A stretch of DNA of 6,025 nt from the NCBI GenBank assembly GCA_039188505.1, contig JBCCZC010000370.1:1-6025 (forward strand), in the 5' to 3' direction. The translations under genes were made by a program, and so were the position numbers. Below the pieces are notes generated by a model. That model worked only from the letters and a program-made list of their open reading frames with translations, was not told the DNA's origin and did not search any database. The DNA comes from JBCCZC01 sp039188505 (lineage in GTDB: Bacteria; Pseudomonadota; Gammaproteobacteria; Xanthomonadales; SZUA-38). Positions 1-5,554 of the stretch are shown here, piece after piece. The first letter of the stretch is position 1. Each line of letters begins with the position of its first letter.

Positions 1-194
1 GTCTGCATGAACACGAGCAGGTTGTTGTCCTTGAGCGCATCGACGCCGGCGTCGATCGCATCGTCGGGCTTGTCCGTCTTCTTCTCGACTTCCTTGGCCG
101 TCATCGGCTCGCCGGCGTCGGCAGCCTCGTCCCCGCCGCAGGCGACGAGCAGCAGCGGCAGCAGACCCAGCGCCATCAATCGGAACAGCTTCAT
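1..194 (-). CDS. Putative outer-membrane lipoprotein, N-terminal part only
   Basis: Seen: reading leftwards from ATG at 194 gives 64 codons that run off the window, so the C-terminal part is missing. The protein starts MKLFRLMALGLLPLLLVAC: a short basic n-region, a Leu-rich core and a lipobox LVAC with the lipidated Cys at residue 19. This is a signal-peptidase II signal. Residues +2 and +3 are Gly-Gly rather than Asp, which by the usual Lol sorting rule suggests the outer membrane. The mature part begins with an acidic, Ala- and Asp-rich linker (about residues 22-52), then DALKDNNLLVFMQ. The sequence AGGT lies about 9 bases before the ATG and supports this start. The gene lies in the same direction as the glycosyltransferase ending at 371, 176 bases upstream, and could be read through from it or have its own promoter. 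I do not recognise the family, so no function is assigned. Confidence is high that this is a lipoprotein. Confidence 0.82.
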   Translation of the reverse strand, partial: MKLFRLMALGLLPLLLVACGGDEAADAGEPMTAKEVEKKTDKPDDAIDAGVDALKDNNLLVFMQ

Positions 195-207
195 TCGGAG
201 TTACCTC

Positions 208-221
208 TTCAAGTCCTTGAA
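208..221. repeat. Short perfect inverted repeat in the lipoprotein leader
   Basis: TTCAAG-TC-CTTGAA is a 6-base perfect dyad with a 2-base centre. It lies directly upstream of the ribosome-binding site of the lipoprotein gene that starts at 194. It could be an operator half-site pair or a small leader structure. A 2-base loop is too tight for a good RNA hairpin, so protein binding is the likelier reading if it is functional. A dyad this short can also arise by chance. The rest of the 195-370 gap holds no ORF with protein-like features, no clear promoter and no terminator that I can identify. Confidence 0.3.
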
Positions 222-370
222 AGAATGGGAGGGAGCGACCGTGCAGCCGGCTCGATCCGAAGCAGCTGGAACGTCCTTGCGTCGACCACCGTCGTTGGGG
301 CCCATGGCCCGCCCCGACAAATCCCCAGGAAGATTCTGCCACAGATCCGTAGCGCGACGATGCCCGAGCG

Positions 371-1483
371 CTATTTCCGTCCGCGCCCGGCGAGGGACCG
401 GTAGAGCGCCAGCGTGCGCGCGCACATCTCGTCGAGCCGCCAGGGCTGCTCGTTCGGGACCGGGGGCGGATCTGCGAGCAGGCGATCCAGCGTCGCGGCG
501 AGCGCACGCGTGTTGCCCGGGGCGACACGCCCTTCCGGGTAGAGCCGACCCAGGATCTCGCCGACGCCACCGTGATCGAAACCCGTCACCGGTCGACCGA
601 GCGCCAGCGCTTCCGCAACGGTCCGACCGAAGGACTCGGGCTTCAGCGACAGGGACAGGACGATATCGGAGAACGCCAGGACATCCCGGATGTCCGCTCG
701 CGCCGGCAGATAGACGAGGCGCGCACCCAGCCCGGCCGCCCGCGCCTGGTCGAGGACCCGGGCGATCTCCCGCTGGCTGCCGCCGCCGACCAGCAGTCCG
801 CGCACGTCGTCCGGGAGGCGGGCCAGAGCCTCGACCAGACAGCCGGCGCCCTTGTTCTGGGTCACGCGGCCCGGCAGGCAGACCACGCGGTGCTCCGGTG
901 CGAAGCCGGTGTCCTCCCGGAAACGCTCGACCCAGGGAGCATCGGGCCGGTGGCCGAAGGGAAAAGCGGCAGGGTCGATCCCGCGCGGAATCAGCTCCAG
1001 GCGGTCCGGATCGAGATCCGGGTAATGCTCGCGCCAGTAGTCGCGTGCGGCCTCGGAGACGGCAATGACGCGGTCGCCCCGGGTCATGATCCTCGAGTAG
1101 CGAGACACCGAGTTAAGCCCGTGAAGCGTGGTGACGAAGGCCGGCCGGGGCTCCAGGCGGCGCAGCGCTCGCCAGGCAATCCAGGCCGGTAGCCGCGAGC
1201 GCGCGTGGACGACGGTGGGTCGGACTTCGGCGCACAGCTTGCGCAGGGCACTGATCTGGCGCACGACGCGCGGATGCTTCTCGCCCAGGGGCAACTCGTG
1301 GTGGGTGCTGCCGCCGGCTTCGAGCGCGGCGACGAGGCGGCCGCCGGCCGAAGACACGTGGGAATCGTGGCCCGCGGCAACGAGGGCGTCGGCGATTTCG
1401 AGGGTGCCGCGCTCGACCCCGCCGCCGTCGAGCGCGGGCAGGAGCTGGAGCACCGTGAGCGGTGCGGTGCTGTCCGTTGCCAC
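371..1483 (-). CDS. Glycosyltransferase family 4 (GT-B fold)
   Basis: Likely transfers a sugar from a nucleotide-sugar donor to a cell-surface glycan such as lipopolysaccharide core or O-antigen; the exact donor and acceptor cannot be read from sequence. Seen: 370 aa, the usual size for the family. The N-terminal acceptor domain opens with LQLLPALDGGGVERGTLEIA (residues 13-32), the glycine loop and GVER signature of GT4 enzymes. The C-terminal donor domain begins near PGRVTQNKG (about 204-212). It carries the EX7E motif, E283 and E291, in PESFGRTVAEALALGRP, which binds the donor nucleotide sugar. There is no signal peptide or membrane span, so it is probably a cytoplasmic, membrane-associated enzyme. 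The start is GTG at 1483, 7 bases after the stop of the zinc-finger gene; no strong Shine-Dalgarno is visible there, so translation may depend on coupling. It forms the second gene of a two-gene minus-strand unit. The family is certain; the pathway is inference. Confidence 0.93.
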   Translation of the reverse strand: MATDSTAPLTVLQLLPALDGGGVERGTLEIADALVAAGHDSHVSSAGGRLVAALEAGGSTHHELPLGEKHPRVVRQISALRKLCAEVRPTVVHARSRLPAWIAWRALRRLEPRPAFVTTLHGLNSVSRYSRIMTRGDRVIAVSEAARDYWREHYPDLDPDRLELIPRGIDPAAFPFGHRPDAPWVERFREDTGFAPEHRVVCLPGRVTQNKGAGCLVEALARLPDDVRGLLVGGGSQREIARVLDQARAAGLGARLVYLPARADIRDVLAFSDIVLSLSLKPESFGRTVAEALALGRPVTGFDHGGVGEILGRLYPEGRVAPGNTRALAATLDRLLADPPPVPNEQPWRLDEMCARTLALYRSLAGRGRK

Positions 1484-1490
1484 GCGGCGA

Positions 1491-1712
1491 TCAGGCCGCC
1501 TGCGAGCCCTCGAGGACGTACTCCGTCCCGCAGTAAGGGCATTTCGCGTAGCCCGTTTTCTCGATAGGCAGGTAGACCCGTGGGTGGCTGTTCCACAGAT
1601 GCATCCCCGGCATCGGACAGCACAGCGGGAGATCGTCGCGGCTCACGACGTAGCGATCCTGCGCGCTCGCGGTCTCGAGGTTGGCGTTGTCGGCGTCGGT
1701 AGAGTGGCTCAT
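1491..1712 (-). CDS. CHCC-type zinc-finger domain protein (zf-CHCC, NDUFS6-like)
   Basis: A 73-aa protein of the CHCC zinc-finger family, related to the zinc-binding region of the mitochondrial complex I subunit NDUFS6. Bacterial members have no settled function. Seen: a polar N-terminus (1-20), then CCPMPGMHLWNSHPRVYLP (31-49) and KCPYCGTEYVLEG (57-69). The likely zinc ligands are C32 (or C31), H43, C58 and C61. The length is typical, and there is no signal peptide or membrane span, so it is cytoplasmic. The ATG at 1712 is preceded by GGAG about 10 bases upstream. It is the first gene of the unit, and its TGA at 1491-1493 lies 7 bases before the glycosyltransferase GTG, so the two are almost surely cotranscribed. 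From general knowledge, genes of this family often sit beside lipopolysaccharide glycosyltransferase genes in gammaproteobacteria, which matches the arrangement here. The family call is firm; the role is unknown. Confidence 0.92.
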   Translation of the reverse strand: MSHSTDADNANLETASAQDRYVVSRDDLPLCCPMPGMHLWNSHPRVYLPIEKTGYAKCPYCGTEYVLEGSQAA

Positions 1713-1759
1713 GGCCGTCAGGCTCCGTTCTTGCTGTGCCCCCGGTCGCGGGGCGCGCC

Positions 1760-1768
1760 ATTATGACA
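1760..1768 (-). promoter_or_regulatory. Putative extended -10 promoter for the zinc-finger/glycosyltransferase unit
   Basis: On the minus strand the sequence reads TGTCATAAT: a TGn extension followed by CATAAT, which matches the sigma-70 -10 consensus at five of six positions. The -35 region about 17 bases upstream (CTGCGT) is poor, as is usual for extended -10 promoters. Transcription would start near 1753, giving a leader of about 40 bases before the ATG at 1712. This AT-rich patch stands out in an otherwise very GC-rich gap between divergent genes. No equally good promoter is visible for the plus-strand ELM1-like gene; TTGACC at 1794-1799 lacks a matching -10. Confidence 0.5.
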
Positions 1769-1816
1769 GGGTTGCCGGCACGACGCAGCGTACTTGACCC
1801 GCTGAGGGGCGTGGGC

Positions 1817-1820
1817 GAGG
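1817..1820 (+). promoter_or_regulatory. Shine-Dalgarno site deciding the ELM1-like start
   Basis: GAGG sits 8 bases before ATG 1829. The upstream in-frame extension (1736-1828) is Arg- and Pro-rich, lacks family character and overlaps the leader and promoter of the divergent unit. The internal ATG is therefore preferred. Confidence 0.6.
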
Positions 1821-1828
1821 CTCGCGCG

Positions 1829-2788
1829 ATGGATGTCGCCCCGACCTGCTGGATCGTCACCGACGGCGCCGCCGGCAACGTCAAGCAGTGCGAAGCCCTC
1901 GCCGACGCTCTCGGTGCCGACGCCGAGGCGCTCACCCTGACGCTGCGCCAGCCCTGGGCCAGCCTGGTGCCCTACTGGCGCGCCCTGGGAACGCTCGGCA
2001 TCACCGGAGAACTGGCGCCGCGGCTCCGGGGTCCGTGGCCGGAGCTGCTGCTCACGGCCGGCCGGCGCGCGGTCCTGGCTTCGACGACCATCGGCCGCCT
2101 GGCATCGAACGTCTACCGGGTGCACCTGCTCGATCCGCGCATCGATCCGCGCCACTTCGATCGTGTCGTCTGCCCCCGGCACGATCCGTGCTCCGGGCCC
2201 AATGTGACCCGGACCCGCGGGTCGCTGCATGCGGTCAACGAGGCATCGCTGGCGACCTGGCGATCGGCGTGGTCGGGCACGCTCGGCGATCTGCCGGGCC
2301 CTCGGGTCGTCCTGCTGGTCGGGGCCGGAACGCGAAACGTACCGCTGTCGACGGAGACGATCCTCCAGCATGCGGCGACCGCCCGGGACCTCGCGGGCGA
2401 TTCGGGCTCGCTGCTCGTCACCAGCTCGCGGCGGACGCCGCCGGAGGTGTCCCACGCCCTGCGAGATCGCCTTGGCGCCCGAGCGCACTTTGCCGAAGAC
2501 TTCGACGAGAATCCCTACGCCGGCTTTCTCGCCTGGGCCGATCGATTCGTGGTCACACCGGACAGCGTCAACATGGTGAGCGAGGCGCTGGGGACCGGTC
2601 GACCGGTTCATACGGGAATTCCCGACAGCGTCCGGGGACGGCCCGCGAAGTTCCTGGTCGGATTGCGCGACGACGGGATGATCCTGCCGCTGGCAGAGCG
2701 TCCGACCGAGCACCACTATGGCCCGCTGCGGGAGTGCGCCGGCGTGGCGACCGTGATCGCCGACGACCTGGCGCGCCGGCGCGCCTGA
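1829..2788 (+). CDS. ELM1-like protein (mitochondrial fission ELM1 family, formerly DUF1022)
   Basis: A bacterial member of the family named after plant ELM1, a mitochondrial-fission factor. In bacteria the molecular role is not established; the GT-B-like fold and frequent proximity to lipopolysaccharide genes suggest cell-envelope glycan work. Seen: 319 aa from ATG 1829. The N-terminus CWIVTDGAAGNVKQCEALA (7-25) is the family's glycine-rich opening. A central strand gives VVLLVGAGTRN, followed by LLVTSSRRTPPEV. Near the C-terminus, NPYAGFLAWADRF (228-240) leads into VVTPDSVNMVSEALGTGRPV (241-260), the most conserved block. No signal peptide or membrane span is seen. Start choice: the frame is open back to a GTG at 1736, but ATG 1829 has GAGG at 1817-1820, 8 bases upstream, and protein similarity begins just after it. 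The gene is divergent from the zinc-finger/glycosyltransferase unit and 25 bases before mnmC. The family is secure; the function is inferred. Confidence 0.9.
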   Translation: MDVAPTCWIVTDGAAGNVKQCEALADALGADAEALTLTLRQPWASLVPYWRALGTLGITGELAPRLRGPWPELLLTAGRRAVLASTTIGRLASNVYRVHLLDPRIDPRHFDRVVCPRHDPCSGPNVTRTRGSLHAVNEASLATWRSAWSGTLGDLPGPRVVLLVGAGTRNVPLSTETILQHAATARDLAGDSGSLLVTSSRRTPPEVSHALRDRLGARAHFAEDFDENPYAGFLAWADRFVVTPDSVNMVSEALGTGRPVHTGIPDSVRGRPAKFLVGLRDDGMILPLAERPTEHHYGPLRECAGVATVIADDLARRRA

Positions 2789-2801
2789 AGCCCGTCGCGC
2801 G

Positions 2802-2807
2802 TACAAT
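2802..2807 (+). promoter_or_regulatory. Possible -10 box for a leaderless mnmC transcript
   Basis: TACAAT matches the sigma-70 -10 consensus at five of six positions and ends 6 bases before the ATG at 2814. Transcription from it would begin at or next to the A of the start codon, giving an mRNA without a leader. In keeping with this, no spaced Shine-Dalgarno precedes the ATG; the only purine run, GGGG, abuts it. The -35 region is GC-only and unconvincing. mnmC may also be read through from the ELM1-like gene that ends at 2788. Confidence 0.4.
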
Positions 2808-2813
2808 CCGGGG

Positions 2814-4637
2814 ATGAGCAGCGATCTCGAATGGGCGACCGGTGACGTCCCGCGTTCCCGCCGCTTCGACGACATCTACTACGACGCCGAGCACGGTGAC
2901 GAGGAGAGCCGCTTCAACTTCGTGGCCGGCTGTGGCCTGCCCGACGGCTGGCGCGAGAAGCCGCTCTACGTCATTGGCGAGACGGGCTTCGGCACGGGTC
3001 TGAATTTCCTGGTTACGCTCGAGGCGTGGCGAGCCACACGGCAACCCGGCCAGCGGCTCCACTTCGTCTCCGTGGAGGGGCAACCGCTGCCCCGCGAGGC
3101 GCTCGTCCGCGCCCATGGGCGCTTCGAAGGACTCTTCTCCTGCGCGGCAGCGCTCCAGGCCCGTTATCCCGCGGCGCCCTGCCCCGGCTTTCATCGCCTG
3201 CACTTCGACGACGACGGCGTGACCCTCGACCTCCTCGTCGGCGAAGCGGGCGAGATGCTGGCAGAGCTCGAGGCCGTGGTCGACGCCTGGTTCCTCGACG
3301 GCTTCGCGCCGAGCCGCAACCCGGAGATGTGGCGCCACCAGGTCCTCGACGAGCTGGCGCGCCTGTCCGAGATCGGGACCCGGCTGGCAACCTTCACCGC
3401 TGCCGGGAACGTGCGCCGGGGCCTCGAGCGCGCCGGCTTCGCCGTTCACCGCACTACCGGCTTCGGCCAGAAGCGCGAACGCATCGTCGCGCGCTTCGAC
3501 GGGCCCACGCGCGCCAGCGAGATCCCTGCCTGGGCTCGGCTGGCGTGCCGCGAAGGCCCGCCGACGATCCATGGCGCGGGCATCGCGGGCCTGTCGCTCT
3601 CGGCGGCCCTTGCGCGGCGCGGCATCCCCCACGCGCTGGACGACAACGGCCACGCCTCGGCGTCCCGGGTCCCGCTCGCAATGGTCATGCCCCGGCTTAC
3701 GGCAGACGACAGCGTGCCGGGCCGGTTCTTCCACCAGGCCTTCGGGTACGCCCGCGACTTCTATCGGCAGCTCGATGGCTGGAACGAGTGCGGCGCCGTC
3801 CAGGTCGCCGCCGACAGCGCGACCGAGGAGCGCTTCCGGCGTATCGGAGAACGCTGGGCCGCGGCGCGCTTCGTATCCGCCGACGAGGCGGCGACCCATG
3901 CCGGGCTGCCGCTGGAACACGCCGGACTCCTGATCGAGACCGCCGGCTTCGTCAGGCCCGCGAGCCTGCTCGCCGGTCTGCGAGGACGATCGACCGCAAC
4001 CGCCGATGCCGCAGAGGGCGCGGCGATCATCGCGATGGGCGGCGGCACGGCGGCGGGCCCGCTGGCCGACCTGCTGCCCATTGAGGGCTATCGGGGCCAG
4101 GTGTCCCTGGTGAGATCGAACGGGATCCTCCGCGAGCAGCGGAGCACGGTCTTCGCGGGCGACTACCTCACCCCGGCCGTCGACGGACTGCACATGATCG
4201 GATCGACCTACGATCCGGTCGAGCCGGCATCTGGCGAGCCCGCGGTCGAGGACGCCGTGCACGGGCGCAACGTGACGAGCATCGCCGATGCGCTCGCCCT
4301 CGATCCGCGCCTGTTCGACGTCCAGGACGGCTGGGCCGGCATCCGTGCGGCGCTCCCCGACCGGCTTCCGGCCGTGGGTTTCGCGCCGGACGCGGCGGCA
4401 TTCAAGGCGCACTTCGCCGGGTTGCGAAGGGGGCAGGAGGCGCCGCCCATGGCCGAGGTCTGCGACTACCTCGCGCTCACCGGACTCGGGGCGCGCGGCT
4501 TCACCGTCGCGCCGCTCTGCGCGGAGCTGCTGGTCAGCCAGTGCGTGGGCGAGCCGTGGCCCGTGCCGCGGAGCGTCGCCCTGGCGCTGGCGCCTGCGCG
4601 GTTCCTGATGCGCGCGCTGAAGCGCCGCCAGGCCTGA
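2814..4637 (+). CDS. mnmC: Bifunctional tRNA wobble-uridine modification enzyme MnmC
   Basis: Catalyses the last two steps of mnm5(s2)U34 formation in tRNA. The C-terminal FAD-dependent domain (MnmC1) removes the carboxymethyl group from cmnm5(s2)U, and the N-terminal SAM-dependent domain (MnmC2/MnmD) methylates the resulting nm5(s2)U. It is cytoplasmic and acts after MnmE-MnmG. Seen: 607 aa, somewhat shorter than the roughly 670-aa E. coli enzyme. The methyltransferase domain covers about 1-235, with the SAM loop VIGETGFGTGLNF (53-65), DAWFLDGFAPSRNPEMW (157-173) and a downstream TFTAAGNVRRGL block. The oxidoreductase domain covers about 250-600, with the dinucleotide-binding GAGIAG (254-259), AGIRAALPDRLPAVGF and GLGARGFTVAPL near the end. 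Oddity: the segment that usually reads GASGN after the FAD loop is GHASASRVPLAMVMPRL (279-295). Start ATG 2814 is 25 bases after the ELM1-like stop and agrees with the family N-terminus. The reading frame is intact through both domains. Identification is secure. Confidence 0.96.
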   Translation: MSSDLEWATGDVPRSRRFDDIYYDAEHGDEESRFNFVAGCGLPDGWREKPLYVIGETGFGTGLNFLVTLEAWRATRQPGQRLHFVSVEGQPLPREALVRAHGRFEGLFSCAAALQARYPAAPCPGFHRLHFDDDGVTLDLLVGEAGEMLAELEAVVDAWFLDGFAPSRNPEMWRHQVLDELARLSEIGTRLATFTAAGNVRRGLERAGFAVHRTTGFGQKRERIVARFDGPTRASEIPAWARLACREGPPTIHGAGIAGLSLSAALARRGIPHALDDNGHASASRVPLAMVMPRLTADDSVPGRFFHQAFGYARDFYRQLDGWNECGAVQVAADSATEERFRRIGERWAAARFVSADEAATHAGLPLEHAGLLIETAGFVRPASLLAGLRGRSTATADAAEGAAIIAMGGGTAAGPLADLLPIEGYRGQVSLVRSNGILREQRSTVFAGDYLTPAVDGLHMIGSTYDPVEPASGEPAVEDAVHGRNVTSIADALALDPRLFDVQDGWAGIRAALPDRLPAVGFAPDAAAFKAHFAGLRRGQEAPPMAEVCDYLALTGLGARGFTVAPLCAELLVSQCVGEPWPVPRSVALALAPARFLMRALKRRQA

Positions 4638-4661
4638 GGGCCCGGCGGCCAGACGATTCAG

Positions 4662-4985
4662 TCAAGGGGCGACCCCTTGGCCGGCCCTGGTCCTCGCCGC
4701 TCGGAACTTGCGGACACTGAACCGGCGCCCGCAATCCCTACAATCGGCGTAGCGAAAGCGACGGCTCACAGCCGTGAATGCGGCGCCGGCGCCGATCAGT
4801 GCCAACAGGGCGAGGACCGGCCCGCCCGCGGCCATGGACACCGCACCAAGCCCGACGAACAGACCCCAGAAGACCAGCTCGCCAACGAGCCCTCCTGCGA
4901 GGGTGCCGCGGAACGATGGCCCCAGCATGCGAAGTGGCCCCCCGCACTGCGGGCAGACCACTCCGGCTTCGTCAGCCTTGTGCAA
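4662..4985 (-). CDS. Small membrane protein with split CxxC/CxxC zinc ribbon
   Basis: I do not recognise a named family. Seen: 107 aa. An N-terminal CPQCGG (C11, C14) is followed by two hydrophobic stretches, about residues 29-50 and 55-73, joined by a short Ala/Gly turn. Then comes RRFRYADCRDCGRRFSVRKF with C82 and C85, and a basic tail. The even number of spans places both CxxC pairs on the same side. The Arg-rich flank after span 2 predicts the cytoplasm by the positive-inside rule, where the four Cys could form one zinc ribbon. The start is TTG at 4985, 2 bases after the DUF2878 stop, with no clear Shine-Dalgarno; an in-frame GTG at 4961 (codon 9) is an alternative. Tight packing suggests it is the last gene of the DUF1295-DUF2878 operon, possibly made by coupled translation. 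It converges with mnmC, 24 bases apart. That it is a gene is likely, because paired Cys motifs and hydrophobic spans are coherent; its function is unknown. Confidence 0.78.
   Translation of the reverse strand: MHKADEAGVVCPQCGGPLRMLGPSFRGTLAGGLVGELVFWGLFVGLGAVSMAAGGPVLALLALIGAGAAFTAVSRRFRYADCRDCGRRFSVRKFRAARTRAGQGVAP
4663..4679. terminator. Perfect stem-loop between convergent genes
   Basis: CAAGGGG-CGA-CCCCTTG is a 7-base perfect stem with a 3-base loop, in the junction where mnmC and the minus-strand operon converge. It overlaps the last codons and the stop of the zinc-ribbon protein gene. It could stop or shield transcripts from both sides. No T-run follows on either strand, so it is not a standard intrinsic terminator and may instead be a 3'-end-protecting or Rho-linked structure. 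Confidence 0.4.
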
Positions 4986-4987
4986 GA

Positions 4988-5554
4988 CTACGATTCAGCG
5001 GCAGCGACAGGGGCCAGCGATGCGGCAGACTCGGCGGCCTCCAGCTTCAGCAGCCAGTGGCAAAGCGCCATGACGCCGGCCCAGCTCACGCCGATGACAG
5101 CGAACCAGGCGGGCGTGGACCAGTTGAACTGGGCCGCACCCCAGACGTTGCCGGCGAACCAGTACGACACCGGCCCGAAGACCCCGCCGAGGAGGAGCGC
5201 AAACGGCAGCTTCTCCGTGATGAGCCGCATGGAGTGACGGATCGTCAGCGCGAAGGCGATCCACAGCGAGATGATCCAGACCGGCGCGAACTGCGTCGAC
5301 GGCCAGGGGCTCGCGTAGGTGATCATCCCCGTCGCCGCGTAGATCGAGTCGATGATGATGCCAAGCGGCAGCAGCACCAGCACGATGCGCAGATCGTGGC
5401 GATCGGCGTACGGCAGATGGCCGAGCACGAAGATCGACATGGCGACCGGCCCGAACCAGGCCTGGCCGACGGCCGCGCCGACCACCGCGCACATCCAGAC
5501 AAGGTTGAGCGCGATCGCATTGATGACGTTGGCCCAGGTGCGATTGATGTTCAT
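4988..5554 (-). CDS. DUF2878 family integral membrane protein
   Basis: An inner-membrane protein of uncharacterised family DUF2878. Seen: 188 aa with about six hydrophobic segments, near residues 9-30, 33-47, 56-76, 90-105, 116-138 and 149-168. Family-like blocks include PLGIIIDSIYAATG (63-76, with an Asp in the membrane), APVWIISLWIAFALTIRHSM (90-109) and GPVSYWFAGNVWGAAQF after the fifth span. The tail is Ala- and Glu-rich and polar. ATG 5554 has GAGGT about 7 bases upstream and overlaps the TGA of the DUF1295 gene as ATGA, a sign of coupled translation. A longer reading of this frame to 5758 is not used: its extra N-terminus is Arg- and His-rich and antisense-like, and lies inside the real DUF1295 gene. 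From general knowledge DUF2878 and DUF1295 genes are frequent neighbours in gammaproteobacteria, often near cyclopropane-synthase-like methyltransferases and FAD-dependent oxidases, which hints at lipid modification. The family call is good; the role is inference. Confidence 0.85.
   Translation of the reverse strand: MNINRTWANVINAIALNLVWMCAVVGAAVGQAWFGPVAMSIFVLGHLPYADRHDLRIVLVLLPLGIIIDSIYAATGMITYASPWPSTQFAPVWIISLWIAFALTIRHSMRLITEKLPFALLLGGVFGPVSYWFAGNVWGAAQFNWSTPAWFAVIGVSWAGVMALCHWLLKLEAAESAASLAPVAAAES

Noticed and set aside
195..370. Possible promoter for the lipoprotein (CAGAAT at about 335 on the minus strand)
   Set aside because: It has only a partial -10 match, no good -35 and a long leader. 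It is not strong enough to annotate.
7..1068. A 353-codon open frame on the plus strand
   Set aside because: It runs antisense to the lipoprotein and glycosyltransferase genes. The product is low-complexity Arg/Pro/Ala with no domain, so it is a GC-driven shadow.
1736..1828. Longer start (GTG 1736) for the ELM1-like protein
   Set aside because: The extension lacks family character and overlaps the divergent promoter region, and ATG 1829 has a well-placed GAGG.
1718..2875. A 385-codon open frame on the minus strand
   Set aside because: It is antisense to the ELM1-like gene, with Arg/Gln-rich composition and no family features.
3026..4084. A 352-codon open frame on the plus strand inside mnmC
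   Set aside because: It is a frame-shifted reading of mnmC, extremely Arg-rich, with no domain.
2568..4412. A 614-codon open frame on the minus strand, opposite mnmC
   Set aside because: It is antisense to a certain gene, rich in Arg, Gly and Ala, and has no recognisable domain. Long antisense frames are expected in DNA this rich in GC.
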